Shown here: piece after piece, positions 27,048-36,207 of the stretch
Layout of the letters: every line of letters starts with the position of its first letter
Numbering within the stretch: position 1 is the first letter of the stretch
Assembly (NCBI RefSeq): GCF_029893355.1
Contig: NZ_JARZAI010000021.1
Coordinates: forward strand, 1-64,000
DNA from: Kitasatospora sp. MAA4
GTDB lineage: Bacteria; Actinomycetota; Actinomycetes; Streptomycetales; Streptomycetaceae
DNA: 64,000 nt
Reading direction: 5' to 3'
Made by a program: the position numbers and the translations under genes
Notes under the pieces: model-generated
What the model was told of the DNA's origin: nothing
Database searches by the model: none
The model's input: the letters and a program-made list of their open reading frames with translations, nothing else

Positions 27048-27758
27048 GTGGACGACGTGACGGTGACTGGTGTGGATGCGGACTCGGGTGGGCTCGGGGT
27101 CCGGTTGAACTGGTTGCGGGCGGGGGTGCTCGGGGCCAATGACGGGGTGGTGTCGACGGCGGGTCTGGTGGTCGGGGTGGCGGGGGCGACGCAGTCCTCG
27201 ACGGTGCTGCTGGCTTCGGGGCTGGCGGGGCTGCTGGCGGGGGCGCTCTCGATGGCGTCCGGCGAGTACGTGTCGGTCAGCACCCAGCGGGACGCCGAGA
27301 AGGCGGCGCTGGAGACCGAGCGGCGGGAGCTGGCGGAGCAGCCGGTCGCGGAACTCGCCGAGCTGGCGGGGATGTTCGAGGAGCGGGGGCTGACGCCGGA
27401 GCTGGCCAGGGAGGTGGCCGAGCAGCTGACGGAACGGGACGCGCTCACCGCGCACGCCCGGGTGGAACTGGGGATCGACCCCGAGCAGATCGTCAACCCG
27501 TGGCACGCGGCCTGGGCCAGCTGCGCGGCGTTCACGGTCGGGGCGACGCTGCCGCTGCTGGCCATCGTGCTGCCGCCGACCGATGTGCGGGTGCCGGTGA
27601 CGGTCTGCGCGGTGCTGTGCGCCCTGGTGCTGACGGGCTGGGTGGGCGCGCGGCTGGGTGAGGCGCCGGTGCGGCGGTCGGTGGTGCGCAACGTCGTCGG
27701 GGGCGGTCTGGCGATGGCCGTGACGTATGCGGCGGGCTACCTGATCGGATCGGGCTGA
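27048..27758 (+). CDS. VIT1/CCC1-family transporter
   Basis: 236-residue membrane protein of the vacuolar iron transporter family, which moves Fe2+ or Mn2+ across the membrane. The signature LRAGVLGANDGVVSTAGLVVGVAGA (about 20-45) is in the first helix. The second helix ends with AGALSMASGEYVSVSTQ, and the amphipathic metal-binding-like helices (ERRELAEQPVAELAELAGMFEERGL) sit between helices 2 and 3. Three C-terminal helices follow. GTG 27048 is chosen, with GGGGAG upstream. It is expected to detoxify or export metal; specificity is not determinable. Confidence 0.88.
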   Translation: MDDVTVTGVDADSGGLGVRLNWLRAGVLGANDGVVSTAGLVVGVAGATQSSTVLLASGLAGLLAGALSMASGEYVSVSTQRDAEKAALETERRELAEQPVAELAELAGMFEERGLTPELAREVAEQLTERDALTAHARVELGIDPEQIVNPWHAAWASCAAFTVGATLPLLAIVLPPTDVRVPVTVCAVLCALVLTGWVGARLGEAPVRRSVVRNVVGGGLAMAVTYAAGYLIGSG

Positions 27759-27772
27759 GACAGCGCGAAGAA

Positions 27773-27798
27773 CCCCGCCGCCCGGGTGGGCGGCGGGG
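27773..27798. terminator. Bidirectional terminator
   Basis: 11-bp perfect stem (27773-27783 with 27788-27798) and a 4-base loop, between the convergent VIT-family gene and the small membrane protein gene. Confidence 0.7.
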
Positions 27799-27811
27799 CG
27801 GGAAGAGCCGG

Positions 27812-28045
27812 TTACTTCTTCTTGCTGACGGTCGACTTGGACCCGACCATCACCAGTCCGGCGATGACCGCGAAGGCGAGCAGCGGGATCCCCACGTACA
27901 GCCCGAGCGACTGTGCGACGGTCAGGCCCTTGTACGGGGCGTCCGCGAGCTCACCGGCCTCGGCGAAGGCGGGCGACGACATCAGCATCATCAGCGTGGC
28001 CGCTGCGGTGACCGCACCAGCGCGCAAAGCGTTCCTCTTGTCCAC
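27812..28045 (-). CDS. Small secreted/membrane protein, 77 residues
   Basis: Unrecognised small protein. The N-terminus MDKRNALRAGAVTAAATLMMLMSSPAFA is a textbook signal peptide with an AFA cleavage site. It is followed by a short extracellular stretch (EAGELADAPYKGLTVAQ), one membrane helix (LGLYVGIPLLAFAVIAGLVMV) and a Lys-rich tail KSTVSKKK that would face the cytoplasm. This gives a type I single-pass topology. The GTG start lies 21 bases past the MalQ stop on the same strand, so it may be cotranscribed with malQ. Function unknown. Confidence 0.75.
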   Translation of the reverse strand: MDKRNALRAGAVTAAATLMMLMSSPAFAEAGELADAPYKGLTVAQSLGLYVGIPLLAFAVIAGLVMVGSKSTVSKKK

Positions 28046-28066
28046 GTTTCCTAAGGTAGCGGCCCT

Positions 28067-30304
28067 TTATCGGGGGCCGCTCGCCGGGGTCGGCCTTCCG
28101 GGGGCCGGGGGCGAAGGCAGCAGCGCGGCGAGGGCCAGGGCGCCGGGGGCGGCGGCGAGCTGTTCGAGGGTGACCGGGGTGCCGGCGGCGTCGGCGACCG
28201 GCAGGCGCCAGTTCGGGTACTGGTCCCAGGTGCCGGGGAGGTTCTGCGGCCGCGGGTCGCCGACGGTGTCCGGCAGCCAGACGCCGACCAGCTTCGCCGG
28301 GGTGGCCTCCAGGAAGCGGTAGAGCGCGGCCGGGTCGAGCGGGGCTCCGGGTGCGAGCAGGCCGATCCTGGTCAGCTCCGCACGCCAGTCGGCCAGTTCG
28401 GCGGCGGCCTCGGCCTGTTCGTCGGCCAGCGGCCGGGCCAGCAGGCCGAGCTGGTGGCGCAGCTCCACGTGCTCGCCGGAGAGCCGGGCCGCGGTGCTGG
28501 GCAGGTCGTGGGTGGTGAGCGTGGCGAGGCAGGCGGCGCGCCACCGCTCGGGGGGCAGCGGGCTGCCCTTGTCGCCGGCGTCGCCCGCCCAGTCGCGTTC
28601 GAACCAGAGCACCGAGGTGCCGAGGATGCCGCGCGCCGCCAGCTCCTCGCGCACGCCGGGCTCGACCGTCCCGAGGTCCTCGCCGATCACGGCGGTGCCC
28701 GCCCGGTGCGCCTCCAGGGCGAGCACGCCGAGCATCGCCTCGGCGTCGTAGCGGACGTAGGTGCCCTCGGTGGGCGGGCGGCCTTCCGGCACCCACCAGA
28801 GCCGGAAGAGGCCCATCACGTGGTCGATCCGGATCGCGCCGGCGTGCCGGGCCGCCGAGCGCAGCAGCTCCGCGTACGGGGCGTAGCCGGTGGCGGCCAG
28901 CGCGTCGGGGCGCCAGGGCGGCAGGCCCCAGTCCTGGCCGTGCGCGTTGAACGCGTCGGGCGGGGCGCCGACCGAGATGCCGGCCGCCAGGACGTCCTGG
29001 TGGACCCAGGCGTCGGCGCCGTCCGGGTGGGCACCCACCGCCAGGTCGTGGATCAGGCCGACCGCCATGCCGGCCTGCTCGGCGGCCCGCTGGGCGGCGC
29101 CGAGCTGCTCGTCCAGCTGCCAGGCGAGCCAGCGGTGGAACTCCACCGCGTCGGCCAGCTCGGCGCGGGCGGCGGCGACCTGCGGGGTGCCGGGGCGGCG
29201 CAGGCCCTTGGGCCACTGGTGCCAGTCGCCGCCGTGCTGCTCGGCCAGCGCGCACCAGGTGGCGTACTGCTCCAACCAGTCGCCCTCGCGCCGGACGTAG
29301 GCCCGGTAGGCCTCGGTGCGGCCCGGGCCGCGCGGGACGGCGTGCAGGAGGTGCAGCGCCTCGCGCTTGAGTGACCAGACGGCGTCACGGTCGATCAGTC
29401 CGTCGTGCTGGAGCACCTCCTGGCGCAGCCGCTCGGCCTGCCGGGCCAGGGTGTGCAGCCGCTCGCGCGCCTCGGGTGCGGCGTAGGCGTACTCGGGGAC
29501 GGCCTCGACGCGCAGGTGGACCGGGTCGGCGAAGCGGCGCGAGGAGGGGCGGTAGGGCGAGGGGTCGGAGGGGGTGCCGGGGAGCGCCGCGTGCAGCGGG
29601 TTGAGCTGGAGGAAGCCCGCGCCGAGCGCACCCGCCGACCACTGGGCGAGCTCGGCCAGGTCGGCCAGGTCGCCCATGCCCCAGGAGCGTTCGGACAGGA
29701 CGGAGTAGAGCTGGGCCAGGAAGCCCCAGCCGCGGCCGGCCGGCGCGGTCAGCCGATCGGGGGCGACGATCAGCGGCGCGGACTCGGCGCGCTCGTCCTG
29801 TCCGGGCTCGGCCAGCCGCAGGTGCAGGGTGTGCCGGCCGAGCGGGAGGTCGGCCGGCAGCCAGTGCGAACGGCCGGGCGGCAGCTGCCAGTCGGTGCCG
29901 TCCTCCAGAGCGATCGTCAGCCGGGCCTCGGCGGGCACGTCCAGGGCGGTGCGCCGGCCTGCGCGGGCGACCAGGCAGAGCGGCAGCAGCCGGGCGGCGG
30001 CGCGGGCGCGGTGCTCGGCCAGCGCCCGTTCGACGGCCTGCGGGGTGCTCGCGTCGACGCCCAGCGCGCCGAGCACGGCGACCAGGGTGTGGGCGGAGAC
30101 CGGGACCGGCCCGGCGCCGGGGTCGTAACTGGTGTCCACCCCGTGGGCGTGGGCCAGTGCCGCCAGCGGCGCGGGCGCCGGCGGGGCATCCTCGGCCGGC
30201 GGGGCTCCGAGCGCGGTGCCCGGCGCGGTGGTGGGCTCGACTCCGGACGAGGCGTCGGTCGGGGACGTGGCGGCGTCGGGACGGTTGAGGTATGCGGCCA
30301 ACAC
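28067..30304 (-). CDS. malQ: 4-alpha-glucanotransferase (amylomaltase)
   Basis: 745-residue GH77 enzyme. It transfers maltooligosaccharide segments between alpha-1,4-glucans in glycogen and maltodextrin metabolism. Catalytic regions are visible: FLQLNPLHAALPGTPSDPSPYRPSSR, RIDHVMGLFRLWWVP with the nucleophile Asp, VIGEDLGTVEPGVREEL with the acid/base Glu, and TTHDLPSTAARL. An N-terminal extension of about 150 residues holds a Pro/Ala-rich lead and a small beta domain, as in the large actinobacterial form. GTG 30304 (MLAAYLNRPDAA) is chosen, with CAGGAG just upstream. Confidence 0.95.
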   Translation of the reverse strand: MLAAYLNRPDAATSPTDASSGVEPTTAPGTALGAPPAEDAPPAPAPLAALAHAHGVDTSYDPGAGPVPVSAHTLVAVLGALGVDASTPQAVERALAEHRARAAARLLPLCLVARAGRRTALDVPAEARLTIALEDGTDWQLPPGRSHWLPADLPLGRHTLHLRLAEPGQDERAESAPLIVAPDRLTAPAGRGWGFLAQLYSVLSERSWGMGDLADLAELAQWSAGALGAGFLQLNPLHAALPGTPSDPSPYRPSSRRFADPVHLRVEAVPEYAYAAPEARERLHTLARQAERLRQEVLQHDGLIDRDAVWSLKREALHLLHAVPRGPGRTEAYRAYVRREGDWLEQYATWCALAEQHGGDWHQWPKGLRRPGTPQVAAARAELADAVEFHRWLAWQLDEQLGAAQRAAEQAGMAVGLIHDLAVGAHPDGADAWVHQDVLAAGISVGAPPDAFNAHGQDWGLPPWRPDALAATGYAPYAELLRSAARHAGAIRIDHVMGLFRLWWVPEGRPPTEGTYVRYDAEAMLGVLALEAHRAGTAVIGEDLGTVEPGVREELAARGILGTSVLWFERDWAGDAGDKGSPLPPERWRAACLATLTTHDLPSTAARLSGEHVELRHQLGLLARPLADEQAEAAAELADWRAELTRIGLLAPGAPLDPAALYRFLEATPAKLVGVWLPDTVGDPRPQNLPGTWDQYPNWRLPVADAAGTPVTLEQLAAAPGALALAALLPSPPAPGRPTPASGPR

Positions 30305-30669
30305 AGGCTCCTGGGGTGGCGGACGGCAGGGGCAACGCGGGGGGACGGCACGGTAAGTGACAGCACCACTCCTACCCGTGCGCGCCCGCCGCGACCCGCA
30401 CCGGCACGCCGGGAGAGGGAACCGACGAGGGGTCCGGAGGCGTCTGATGATCGACCGTGGAGCACCCGGCGACAGCGGATCGTGACCGAATTGCCAGGCA
30501 ATGTGGGGTAAACCGGACAGAATGGTGTACCGCGTTGACACTGACGCGCCCAACTGGTGGGCTGGGGCGGCGGCACCCGGTGCGGTCTGGCGGAGAGCCC
30601 GGACGGGTTCGCCGCACGCCCTTCGATCACCCCGTTCGGCCGACTGCCCCCGGCCGCGAGGAGGCCCCT
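30305..30669. promoter_or_regulatory. Divergent promoter region, malQ and GH84-like gene
   Basis: 365 bases. A perfect 13-base palindrome ATTGCC-A-GGCAAT lies at 30490-30502 and is a candidate operator for either gene. TTGACA occurs at 30535-30540, but no good -10 box follows at the usual distance. GAGGAGG at 30658-30664 is the ribosome binding site of the plus-strand gene. No further gene was seen. Confidence 0.4.
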
Positions 30670-33600
30670 GTGCAGACCCGTGTGTCCGCAGCCGCCGGGA
30701 GGCGGTTGCGACAGCAGCTCGAACAAAGCCCGGCTCTGCGCGAAGTCCTCGACCACCCGGCCGTCCTGGTCACCCGGCGCGCCACCGCCCGGACCGCCCG
30801 CCGGGTCGCGCCGCGCACCGCCGACCGGCTGATCGCCGAACTCAAGGGCACCGAAGCGCTGCTGCCGGAGGTGCGGGTCCTGATGGGCCGGACCACCAGC
30901 GGCACCGGCACCCTGACGCACCGTCGGGCCACCCTGCGGATCGCCGCCACGCTCTCCGCCGCCGCCGTGATCGGCACCCTGCTGGTCACCGTCCCGGCCT
31001 CGGCCGCGCCGTCGCAGCCGTCGGGCGTCTCGGTCAGCGCACCCTCCCGAACCCCGCTCGGCAATCTGACGAACCCGCAGGTCTTCCCGCGCCCGCAGGA
31101 GCAGCACCTGAGCGGCAAGCCGGTCACCGTGCCGGCCTCCGTGACGCTGGTGCTCGCCCCACAGGTGGACCCGGGCGCACTGGACGCCGTGCGCGAGGTG
31201 CTGAGCGACGGCGGCGCGACCGGGTTCGCGGCAACGCCCCAGGCACCCGCCGCCGGCTCGCTGGTGGTCTACGTCGGCGGGCCCGGCGAGGAGTCCGACG
31301 GCGGCGCCGAGCAGGCCTTGCAGGCCCTCGGCGCGCCCTCCCCCGCCGGACTCCCGGCCGGCGGCTACGTGCTGGCGGCTGGTCAGCTGCCCGCCGCCGG
31401 CGGCGGGACGTACGGCGCCGTGGTGCTCTCCGGGGTCGACGGCGAGGGCACCTTCCACGCCGCCCAGAGCCTGCGCCAGCTGCTGACCACCGTCCCGGCG
31501 GGCCAGGGGCAGCTGGCGGGCCAGTCGGCCGCGGCCTTCGGGTTCCCCGGCGTCGTGCTGCGCGACTGGCCGTCCGGGGCGCCCGTCCGGGGCGTCGCCG
31601 AGTCCTTCTTCGGCACGCCGTGGACCCCCGCCCAGCGCCTGGACCAGATCGACTTCCTGGGACGCACCAAGCAGAACTTCTTCCTCTACGCCCCCGGTGA
31701 CGACCCGTACCGCCAGGCGCAGTGGCGCGACCCCTACCCCGCCGACCAGCAGTCCCAGCTGCGCGAGCTGGCCGACCGGGCCCGCCTCAACCACGTGACG
31801 CTCGGCTACGCGGTCGCCCCCAACCAGACCTTCTGCTACAGCTCCGCCAAGGACGTCGACGCGCTGATCGCCAAGCTCGGCGCGATGCGCGAACTCGGCT
31901 TCGAGGCGTTCCAGTTGCAGTTCCAGGACGCCAGTTTCAACGAGTGGCACTGCTCGGCCGACAGTAGTAGGTACGGCACCGGCGCGGCCGCCGCCGCCAA
32001 GGCGCAGTCCGACCTGGCGGCCAAGGTGCAGAGCCGGCTGATCGCGGCCAACCCCGACCTGGCGCCGCTGTCGATCGTCCCCACCGAGTACTACCAGGCC
32101 GGCCGGAGCATCTACCGCACCGCGCTGTCCGCCGGGCTGCCCGCCGCCGTCCAGGTCGCCTGGACCGGGGTCGGGGTGATCCCGGGGAAGATCACGGCCG
32201 CTCAGGCCGCGGACAGCGCCTCGGTCTTCGGCCACCCGCTGGTCACCATGGACAACTACCCGGTCAACGACTCCACGCCCGACCGGCTCTACCTCGGCCC
32301 GTACGTCGGCCGCGACCCCGAGGTGGCCACCCACTCGGCCGCCCTGCTGACCTCGGGCATGCAGCAGCCGCTCGCCTCCCGGGTCGCGCTCTCCACCGCC
32401 GCCGACTTCGCCTGGAACCCGGCCGGCTACCAGCCCGACGCGTCCCTCCAGTACGCGCTGAGCGCGCTGGCCGCCACCGCCGTGCCCGGCAACCCCGCCG
32501 ACGCGGGCACCGGCCCGGCGCTCGCCGCGCTCACGGCGCTGGCCGGCAACAGCGCCTCCTCCCCGCTCGCCCCCAAGGAGTCCGGCTACCTGACGCCGCT
32601 GCTGACGGCCTTCTGGGCCGCGCTGCAGCCCAGCGGCGGCGGCACGGTGGACCTCGGCAAGCTCCAGCAGGCCGCCGACCCGCTGCGGGCCGCCTTCACC
32701 ACGATGGCCGGCGCCCAGGCCGCGCTGACCGACCCCGCCGCTTCCGGTGGCGGGCCCCTGGCCGGCGAGATCGCGCCCTGGCTCAGCCGGCTCAGCACGT
32801 ACGGGCAGGCCGGACAGGCGGCCGTGGACATGCTGGTGGCCCAGCACCACGGCGACGGCGCCGGCGCCTGGCAGGCCCGGGTCAAGCTGCGGCAGCTGCG
32901 CGACACCCTCGCGCAGGGCTCGGCGACGGTCGGCGCCGGCGTGCTCGACCCGTTCCTCGACCGGGCGACGCAGGCCTCCGACAGCTGGTCCGGGGTGAGC
33001 GCCGGCTCGCTCACCCCCACCACCACGATGGGCACCGCGGACGACCACGCGCCTGCCCTGATGACCGACTCCTCGCCGGACACCTTCTACTGGGGCGCCG
33101 CGCCGCCGCAACCCGGCGACAGCTTCGGGGTCAGCCTGGGCGACGGCCGCCCGGTGGACACCGTCACCGTGCGGATGGGCTCGACGGACGGCACCGGCGA
33201 CCCGGGCAGCGACGCGGCCGCGGCGAAGGACGACTACCTGCACGACGGCGTGCTGGAGTACGCCACCGGCGACGGCAGTTGGAAGCAGCTGCTGAAGGTG
33301 CACAACCAGAAGACGGTGGCCGCGAAGCTGCCGGACGGCGCCGTGGTCACCGCGATCCGGCTGCGCGCCACCGCCACCCAGCAGACCGCGGTCGCGGTAC
33401 GGGACTTCAGCGTCAGCGCGCCCGGCGCGGCGCTGGCCAGCGTCTCCGGCGGCCCGGCCGCGGCGCCCGGCTCCTCGGCCGCGGCGGTCCTGGACGGCGA
33501 CCCGGACACCGCCTACCGCGCGGCGGCCGCGCCGACCGCCACCGACACCCCGCTCACCGTCGACCTCGGCGGCACCCGTCCGCTGGACCGGATCACCGTG

Positions 33601-34782
33601 CTGACCGACCCCACGGTCAAGGCCACCGCCACCGTGGAGATCCGCAAGGCGGACGGCAGCTGGGCCCCGATCGGCACTCTGAACCCGGGCTACAACGAGC
33701 TGCCGACGGGCGGTCAGCCGGTCGGCGCCGTCCGACTGACCTGGGCACCGGGCGGCGACGCGCCGGTGGTCAACCAGATCGTCCCCTGGTACGCCGACAC
33801 GCCGATCGCCCGGCTGACCCTCTCCGACCCGGAGCTGGACGTGACCGCCGGTGCGGCCGCGCCCGCGAGCACCCAGGCCGTGGTGGACGCGGTCCGGCCG
33901 GAGGGCGCCACCGGCGAGATCCGGGCCGAGCTGCCGGTTGGCGTGCCGGGCCTGACCGTGACGCCGGCGCCCGCACCGGGCACCCCCGGTGCCCCGGTGA
34001 GCGTGCCGCGCGGCGGGCGGGCCAGCACCACCGTGCAGGTCTCGGCGGCCGCGACGACGCCGTCCGGGACGTACCAGGTGCCGGTCGACTTCACCACCAA
34101 CGGGGTGACCATCCACCAGACCCTCCAGGTCCACGTGGTGCCGCCGACCGGCGGTCCCGACCTGGCGCTCACCGCCACCGCCGGCTCCTCCGGCGACGAC
34201 TCGCCGAAGACCCCGGCCTCGGCGATCACCGACGGCAACGCCGCCACCCGCTGGGCCTCGCCCGCGGTGGACAACGCCTGGGTGCAGCTCAAGCTCGCGC
34301 AGCCCACCCGGCTGGGCGAGGCGGTGCTGCACTGGCAGGCGGCCTACGCCTCCGCCTACCAGGTGCAGACCTCGCCGGACGGGGTGACCTGGACGACGGT
34401 GGCGACCATGGCCGGCCACGGCGGTACCGAGACGGTGCACTTCGACGCGCCGAACACGCTCTACCTGCGGATGCAGGGGGTCAGCCGGGCCACCAAGTAC
34501 GGCTACTCGCTCTTCGGCATCGAGGCGTACGCGGTCACCGATCCGGCGTCCCCGCCCACCACCGTGCCGACCCCGCCGACCGCCCCCGCGACGCCGGCTC
34601 CCGGCGCGCCCGTGCCGGCGCCCACGACGTCGCCCAGCGGGGTGCCCGCGGCGCCCGGCACGGCGGCGCCCTCGGCCCCGCCGGTGATCGTCCCGACGCC
34701 GTCCGGGCAGCCGAGCCCGGGCGCCGGGGCGAGCGCCGGCCCGGCCCAGCCGTCCCCGGGGGCGCAGGCGGAGCAGCGCTGA
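30670..34782 (+). CDS. Secreted GH84-like beta-N-acetylglucosaminidase with carbohydrate-binding modules
   Basis: 1370 residues. Residues 1-90 are charged and helical. Hydrophobic signal-like 92-113 ends at VPASAAP. An N-terminal hexosaminidase-type domain spans about 130-290. A GH84-type catalytic barrel follows, with GVVLRDWPSGAPVRGVAESFFGTPW from 294 and FLGRTKQNFFLYAPGDDP. Two discoidin-like segments occur at about 795-1040, a NEW3-like stretch at about 1060-1160, a CBM32/F5-8 type C domain at about 1162-1288, and a Pro-rich tail without sortase motif. Where GH84 enzymes have adjacent catalytic aspartates, this protein reads LQFQDAS, so Gln419-Asp420. GTG 30670 has GAGGAGG five bases upstream; ATG 30883 would give an ordinary signal peptide. 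Probable role: trimming extracellular GlcNAc glycans. Confidence 0.85.
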   Translation: MQTRVSAAAGRRLRQQLEQSPALREVLDHPAVLVTRRATARTARRVAPRTADRLIAELKGTEALLPEVRVLMGRTTSGTGTLTHRRATLRIAATLSAAAVIGTLLVTVPASAAPSQPSGVSVSAPSRTPLGNLTNPQVFPRPQEQHLSGKPVTVPASVTLVLAPQVDPGALDAVREVLSDGGATGFAATPQAPAAGSLVVYVGGPGEESDGGAEQALQALGAPSPAGLPAGGYVLAAGQLPAAGGGTYGAVVLSGVDGEGTFHAAQSLRQLLTTVPAGQGQLAGQSAAAFGFPGVVLRDWPSGAPVRGVAESFFGTPWTPAQRLDQIDFLGRTKQNFFLYAPGDDPYRQAQWRDPYPADQQSQLRELADRARLNHVTLGYAVAPNQTFCYSSAKDVDALIAKLGAMRELGFEAFQLQFQDASFNEWHCSADSSRYGTGAAAAAKAQSDLAAKVQSRLIAANPDLAPLSIVPTEYYQAGRSIYRTALSAGLPAAVQVAWTGVGVIPGKITAAQAADSASVFGHPLVTMDNYPVNDSTPDRLYLGPYVGRDPEVATHSAALLTSGMQQPLASRVALSTAADFAWNPAGYQPDASLQYALSALAATAVPGNPADAGTGPALAALTALAGNSASSPLAPKESGYLTPLLTAFWAALQPSGGGTVDLGKLQQAADPLRAAFTTMAGAQAALTDPAASGGGPLAGEIAPWLSRLSTYGQAGQAAVDMLVAQHHGDGAGAWQARVKLRQLRDTLAQGSATVGAGVLDPFLDRATQASDSWSGVSAGSLTPTTTMGTADDHAPALMTDSSPDTFYWGAAPPQPGDSFGVSLGDGRPVDTVTVRMGSTDGTGDPGSDAAAAKDDYLHDGVLEYATGDGSWKQLLKVHNQKTVAAKLPDGAVVTAIRLRATATQQTAVAVRDFSVSAPGAALASVSGGPAAAPGSSAAAVLDGDPDTAYRAAAAPTATDTPLTVDLGGTRPLDRITVLTDPTVKATATVEIRKADGSWAPIGTLNPGYNELPTGGQPVGAVRLTWAPGGDAPVVNQIVPWYADTPIARLTLSDPELDVTAGAAAPASTQAVVDAVRPEGATGEIRAELPVGVPGLTVTPAPAPGTPGAPVSVPRGGRASTTVQVSAAATTPSGTYQVPVDFTTNGVTIHQTLQVHVVPPTGGPDLALTATAGSSGDDSPKTPASAITDGNAATRWASPAVDNAWVQLKLAQPTRLGEAVLHWQAAYASAYQVQTSPDGVTWTTVATMAGHGGTETVHFDAPNTLYLRMQGVSRATKYGYSLFGIEAYAVTDPASPPTTVPTPPTAPATPAPGAPVPAPTTSPSGVPAAPGTAAPSAPPVIVPTPSGQPSPGAGASAGPAQPSPGAQAEQR

Positions 34783-34793
34783 CGCGCCTCGTT

Positions 34794-34820
34794 CGTGCGG
34801 GGGAGCTGCTCCCCCGCACG
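34794..34820 (+). terminator. Terminator after the GH84-like gene
   Basis: About 11-bp GC-rich stem (34794-34804 with 34810-34820) and a short loop. A five-base outer repeat CCTCG/CGAGG (34788-34792 and 34822-34826) extends it. Confidence 0.7.
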
Positions 34821-34923
34821 GGCGAGGCCGCGGGTTCACCGTCGTCGGCGATCTCCCGCGGGCCGTCTCTGAGCAGGATCTTCCCTGTCGCCAGGAAGAC
34901 TCCCGCAGATCGGACGGATCACC

Positions 34924-35505
34924 ATGACCAGCCGCCTCCACACAACTGCCTACCTCGCCGCGCCGGCCCTGCTCGCCACGTACGGCGTCGTCCGGCTCCT
35001 CGACGGGCAGCACGGCCCGGGGCCCGGCTGGACCACCGGGCACCTCGCGCTGCTGGGCTCGCTGCTGATGTTCGGGGTGGTCATGCACGGCCTGTACCGG
35101 GCGGCCGCCGCCCGCGGCCCGGTGGCGCCCGGGGTCGCCTTCGGCGCGGGGCTGCTGGGTCTGGGCGCCTCGCTGGGGCAGGTCGGGATCGACCTGTACG
35201 TCGGACTGCGGACCGTCGACTCGGCCGGCAAGGACCGGCTCTTCGAGCAGATCCAGAGCCACCCCGGCGTGCTGCCGGTGTTCTACACCGTGCTGCCGCT
35301 CTTCTTCTACGTCGGCCTGCTGGGCCTCGCGGGCGTCCTCGCGGTGCGCCGGCTGGTCCCGTTCCGGAGCCCGCTGCTGGTGCTGGCGGCGACCGTGCTG
35401 ATGGCCGCCTCGCTGGACCTGATGCCGGTGGGCGCGGCGCTGCTGGCCCTCGCGACGGCGCCGCTGGTCGTCCGCCGGGCCGCGCCGGTGCCCGTACCGG
35501 CCTGA
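34924..35505 (+). CDS. Hypothetical multi-pass membrane protein
   Basis: 193-residue protein with five hydrophobic segments (about 8-27, 40-60, 68-95, 115-140 and 150-182) and a short hydrophilic loop RTVDSAGKDRLFEQIQSHPG between the third and fourth. I do not recognise the family. The ATG is preceded by ACGGATCACC without a strong ribosome binding site. It follows the GH84-like gene behind a terminator, so it is probably its own unit, and converges on the HNH endonuclease gene. Confidence 0.7.
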   Translation: MTSRLHTTAYLAAPALLATYGVVRLLDGQHGPGPGWTTGHLALLGSLLMFGVVMHGLYRAAAARGPVAPGVAFGAGLLGLGASLGQVGIDLYVGLRTVDSAGKDRLFEQIQSHPGVLPVFYTVLPLFFYVGLLGLAGVLAVRRLVPFRSPLLVLAATVLMAASLDLMPVGAALLALATAPLVVRRAAPVPVPA

Positions 35506-35512
35506 ACACGGC

Positions 35513-35552
35513 GGGCCGGCGGCGTGCTCTCTGAGGAGCGCGCCGCCGGCCC
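35513..35552. terminator. Bidirectional terminator
   Basis: 12-bp perfect outer stem (35513-35524 with 35541-35552), extended inward by four or five further pairs, between convergent genes. Confidence 0.75.
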
Positions 35553-35586
35553 ATGAGGCATACCGTACGGCCAGGCCTTGGTGTGG

Positions 35587-36207
35587 TCAGGCGGTGAGCG
35601 TTTCGGGCTGCTCACCGCGGTGGACGGGACGGGACCGGCCCAGCGGGACCGGTGCGGTTCCCCCGTGGTCGGTATGGTCGTGGTGCTCGAAGTCGCGGAA
35701 CTGGTCCGTGGCTCCGTAGGGCTCCAGGTAGGGCCGCCAGCGCGGGTCCTTGATCCCGGTTCCGATGATGCGCCAGGCCAGCCCGCTGGGCGGGGCCGGT
35801 GGTCGCTTCATCCGCCAGCCCAGTTCGGTCAGGTGGCGATCGGCCTTGACGTGGTTGCAGCGGCGGCAGGCCGCCACCACGTTGTCCCAGCGGTGCTGTC
35901 CGCCGCGGCTGCGCGGGATGACGTGGTCGACGCTGGTCGCGGCGGCCCCGCAGTAGACGCAGCGCCCGTGGTCACGGGCGAAGAGTGCGCGGCGGGTGAG
36001 AGGTACGGGCCCGCAGAACGGGACCCGGACGAAGCGGGTGAGACGGACGACTGACGGCGCCGTAACGGCGCTGGTGGCGCTGTGCAGGGTGAATTCCGAG
36101 TCCTCCAGGCTGACCGCCTTGTGGTTGAGGACGAGGATGAGTGCGCGGCGCATCGATACGACGCCGAGTGGCTCGTAGGACGCGTTGAGGACCAGGACAT
36201 GCGGCAC
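35587..36207 (-). CDS. HNH endonuclease
   Basis: 206-residue protein with an N-terminal beta-rich part (VLVLNASYEPLGVVSMRRALILVLNHKAV). A zinc-stabilised HNH nuclease core follows at about 95-155: CVYCGAAATSVDHVIPRSRGG carries the first Cys pair and the DH motif, WDNVVAACRRCNHVKADR the Asn and the second Cys pair. This type is conserved and usually single-copy in actinobacterial core genomes; its role is not established. GTG 36207 follows AAGGAGG. No phage or restriction genes are adjacent. Confidence 0.9.
   Translation of the reverse strand: MPHVLVLNASYEPLGVVSMRRALILVLNHKAVSLEDSEFTLHSATSAVTAPSVVRLTRFVRVPFCGPVPLTRRALFARDHGRCVYCGAAATSVDHVIPRSRGGQHRWDNVVAACRRCNHVKADRHLTELGWRMKRPPAPPSGLAWRIIGTGIKDPRWRPYLEPYGATDQFRDFEHHDHTDHGGTAPVPLGRSRPVHRGEQPETLTA

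Noticed and set aside
29917..35262. 1781-codon minus-strand open frame
   Set aside because: Antisense to the GH84-like gene and running into malQ in another frame; repetitive composition typical of high-GC shadow frames.
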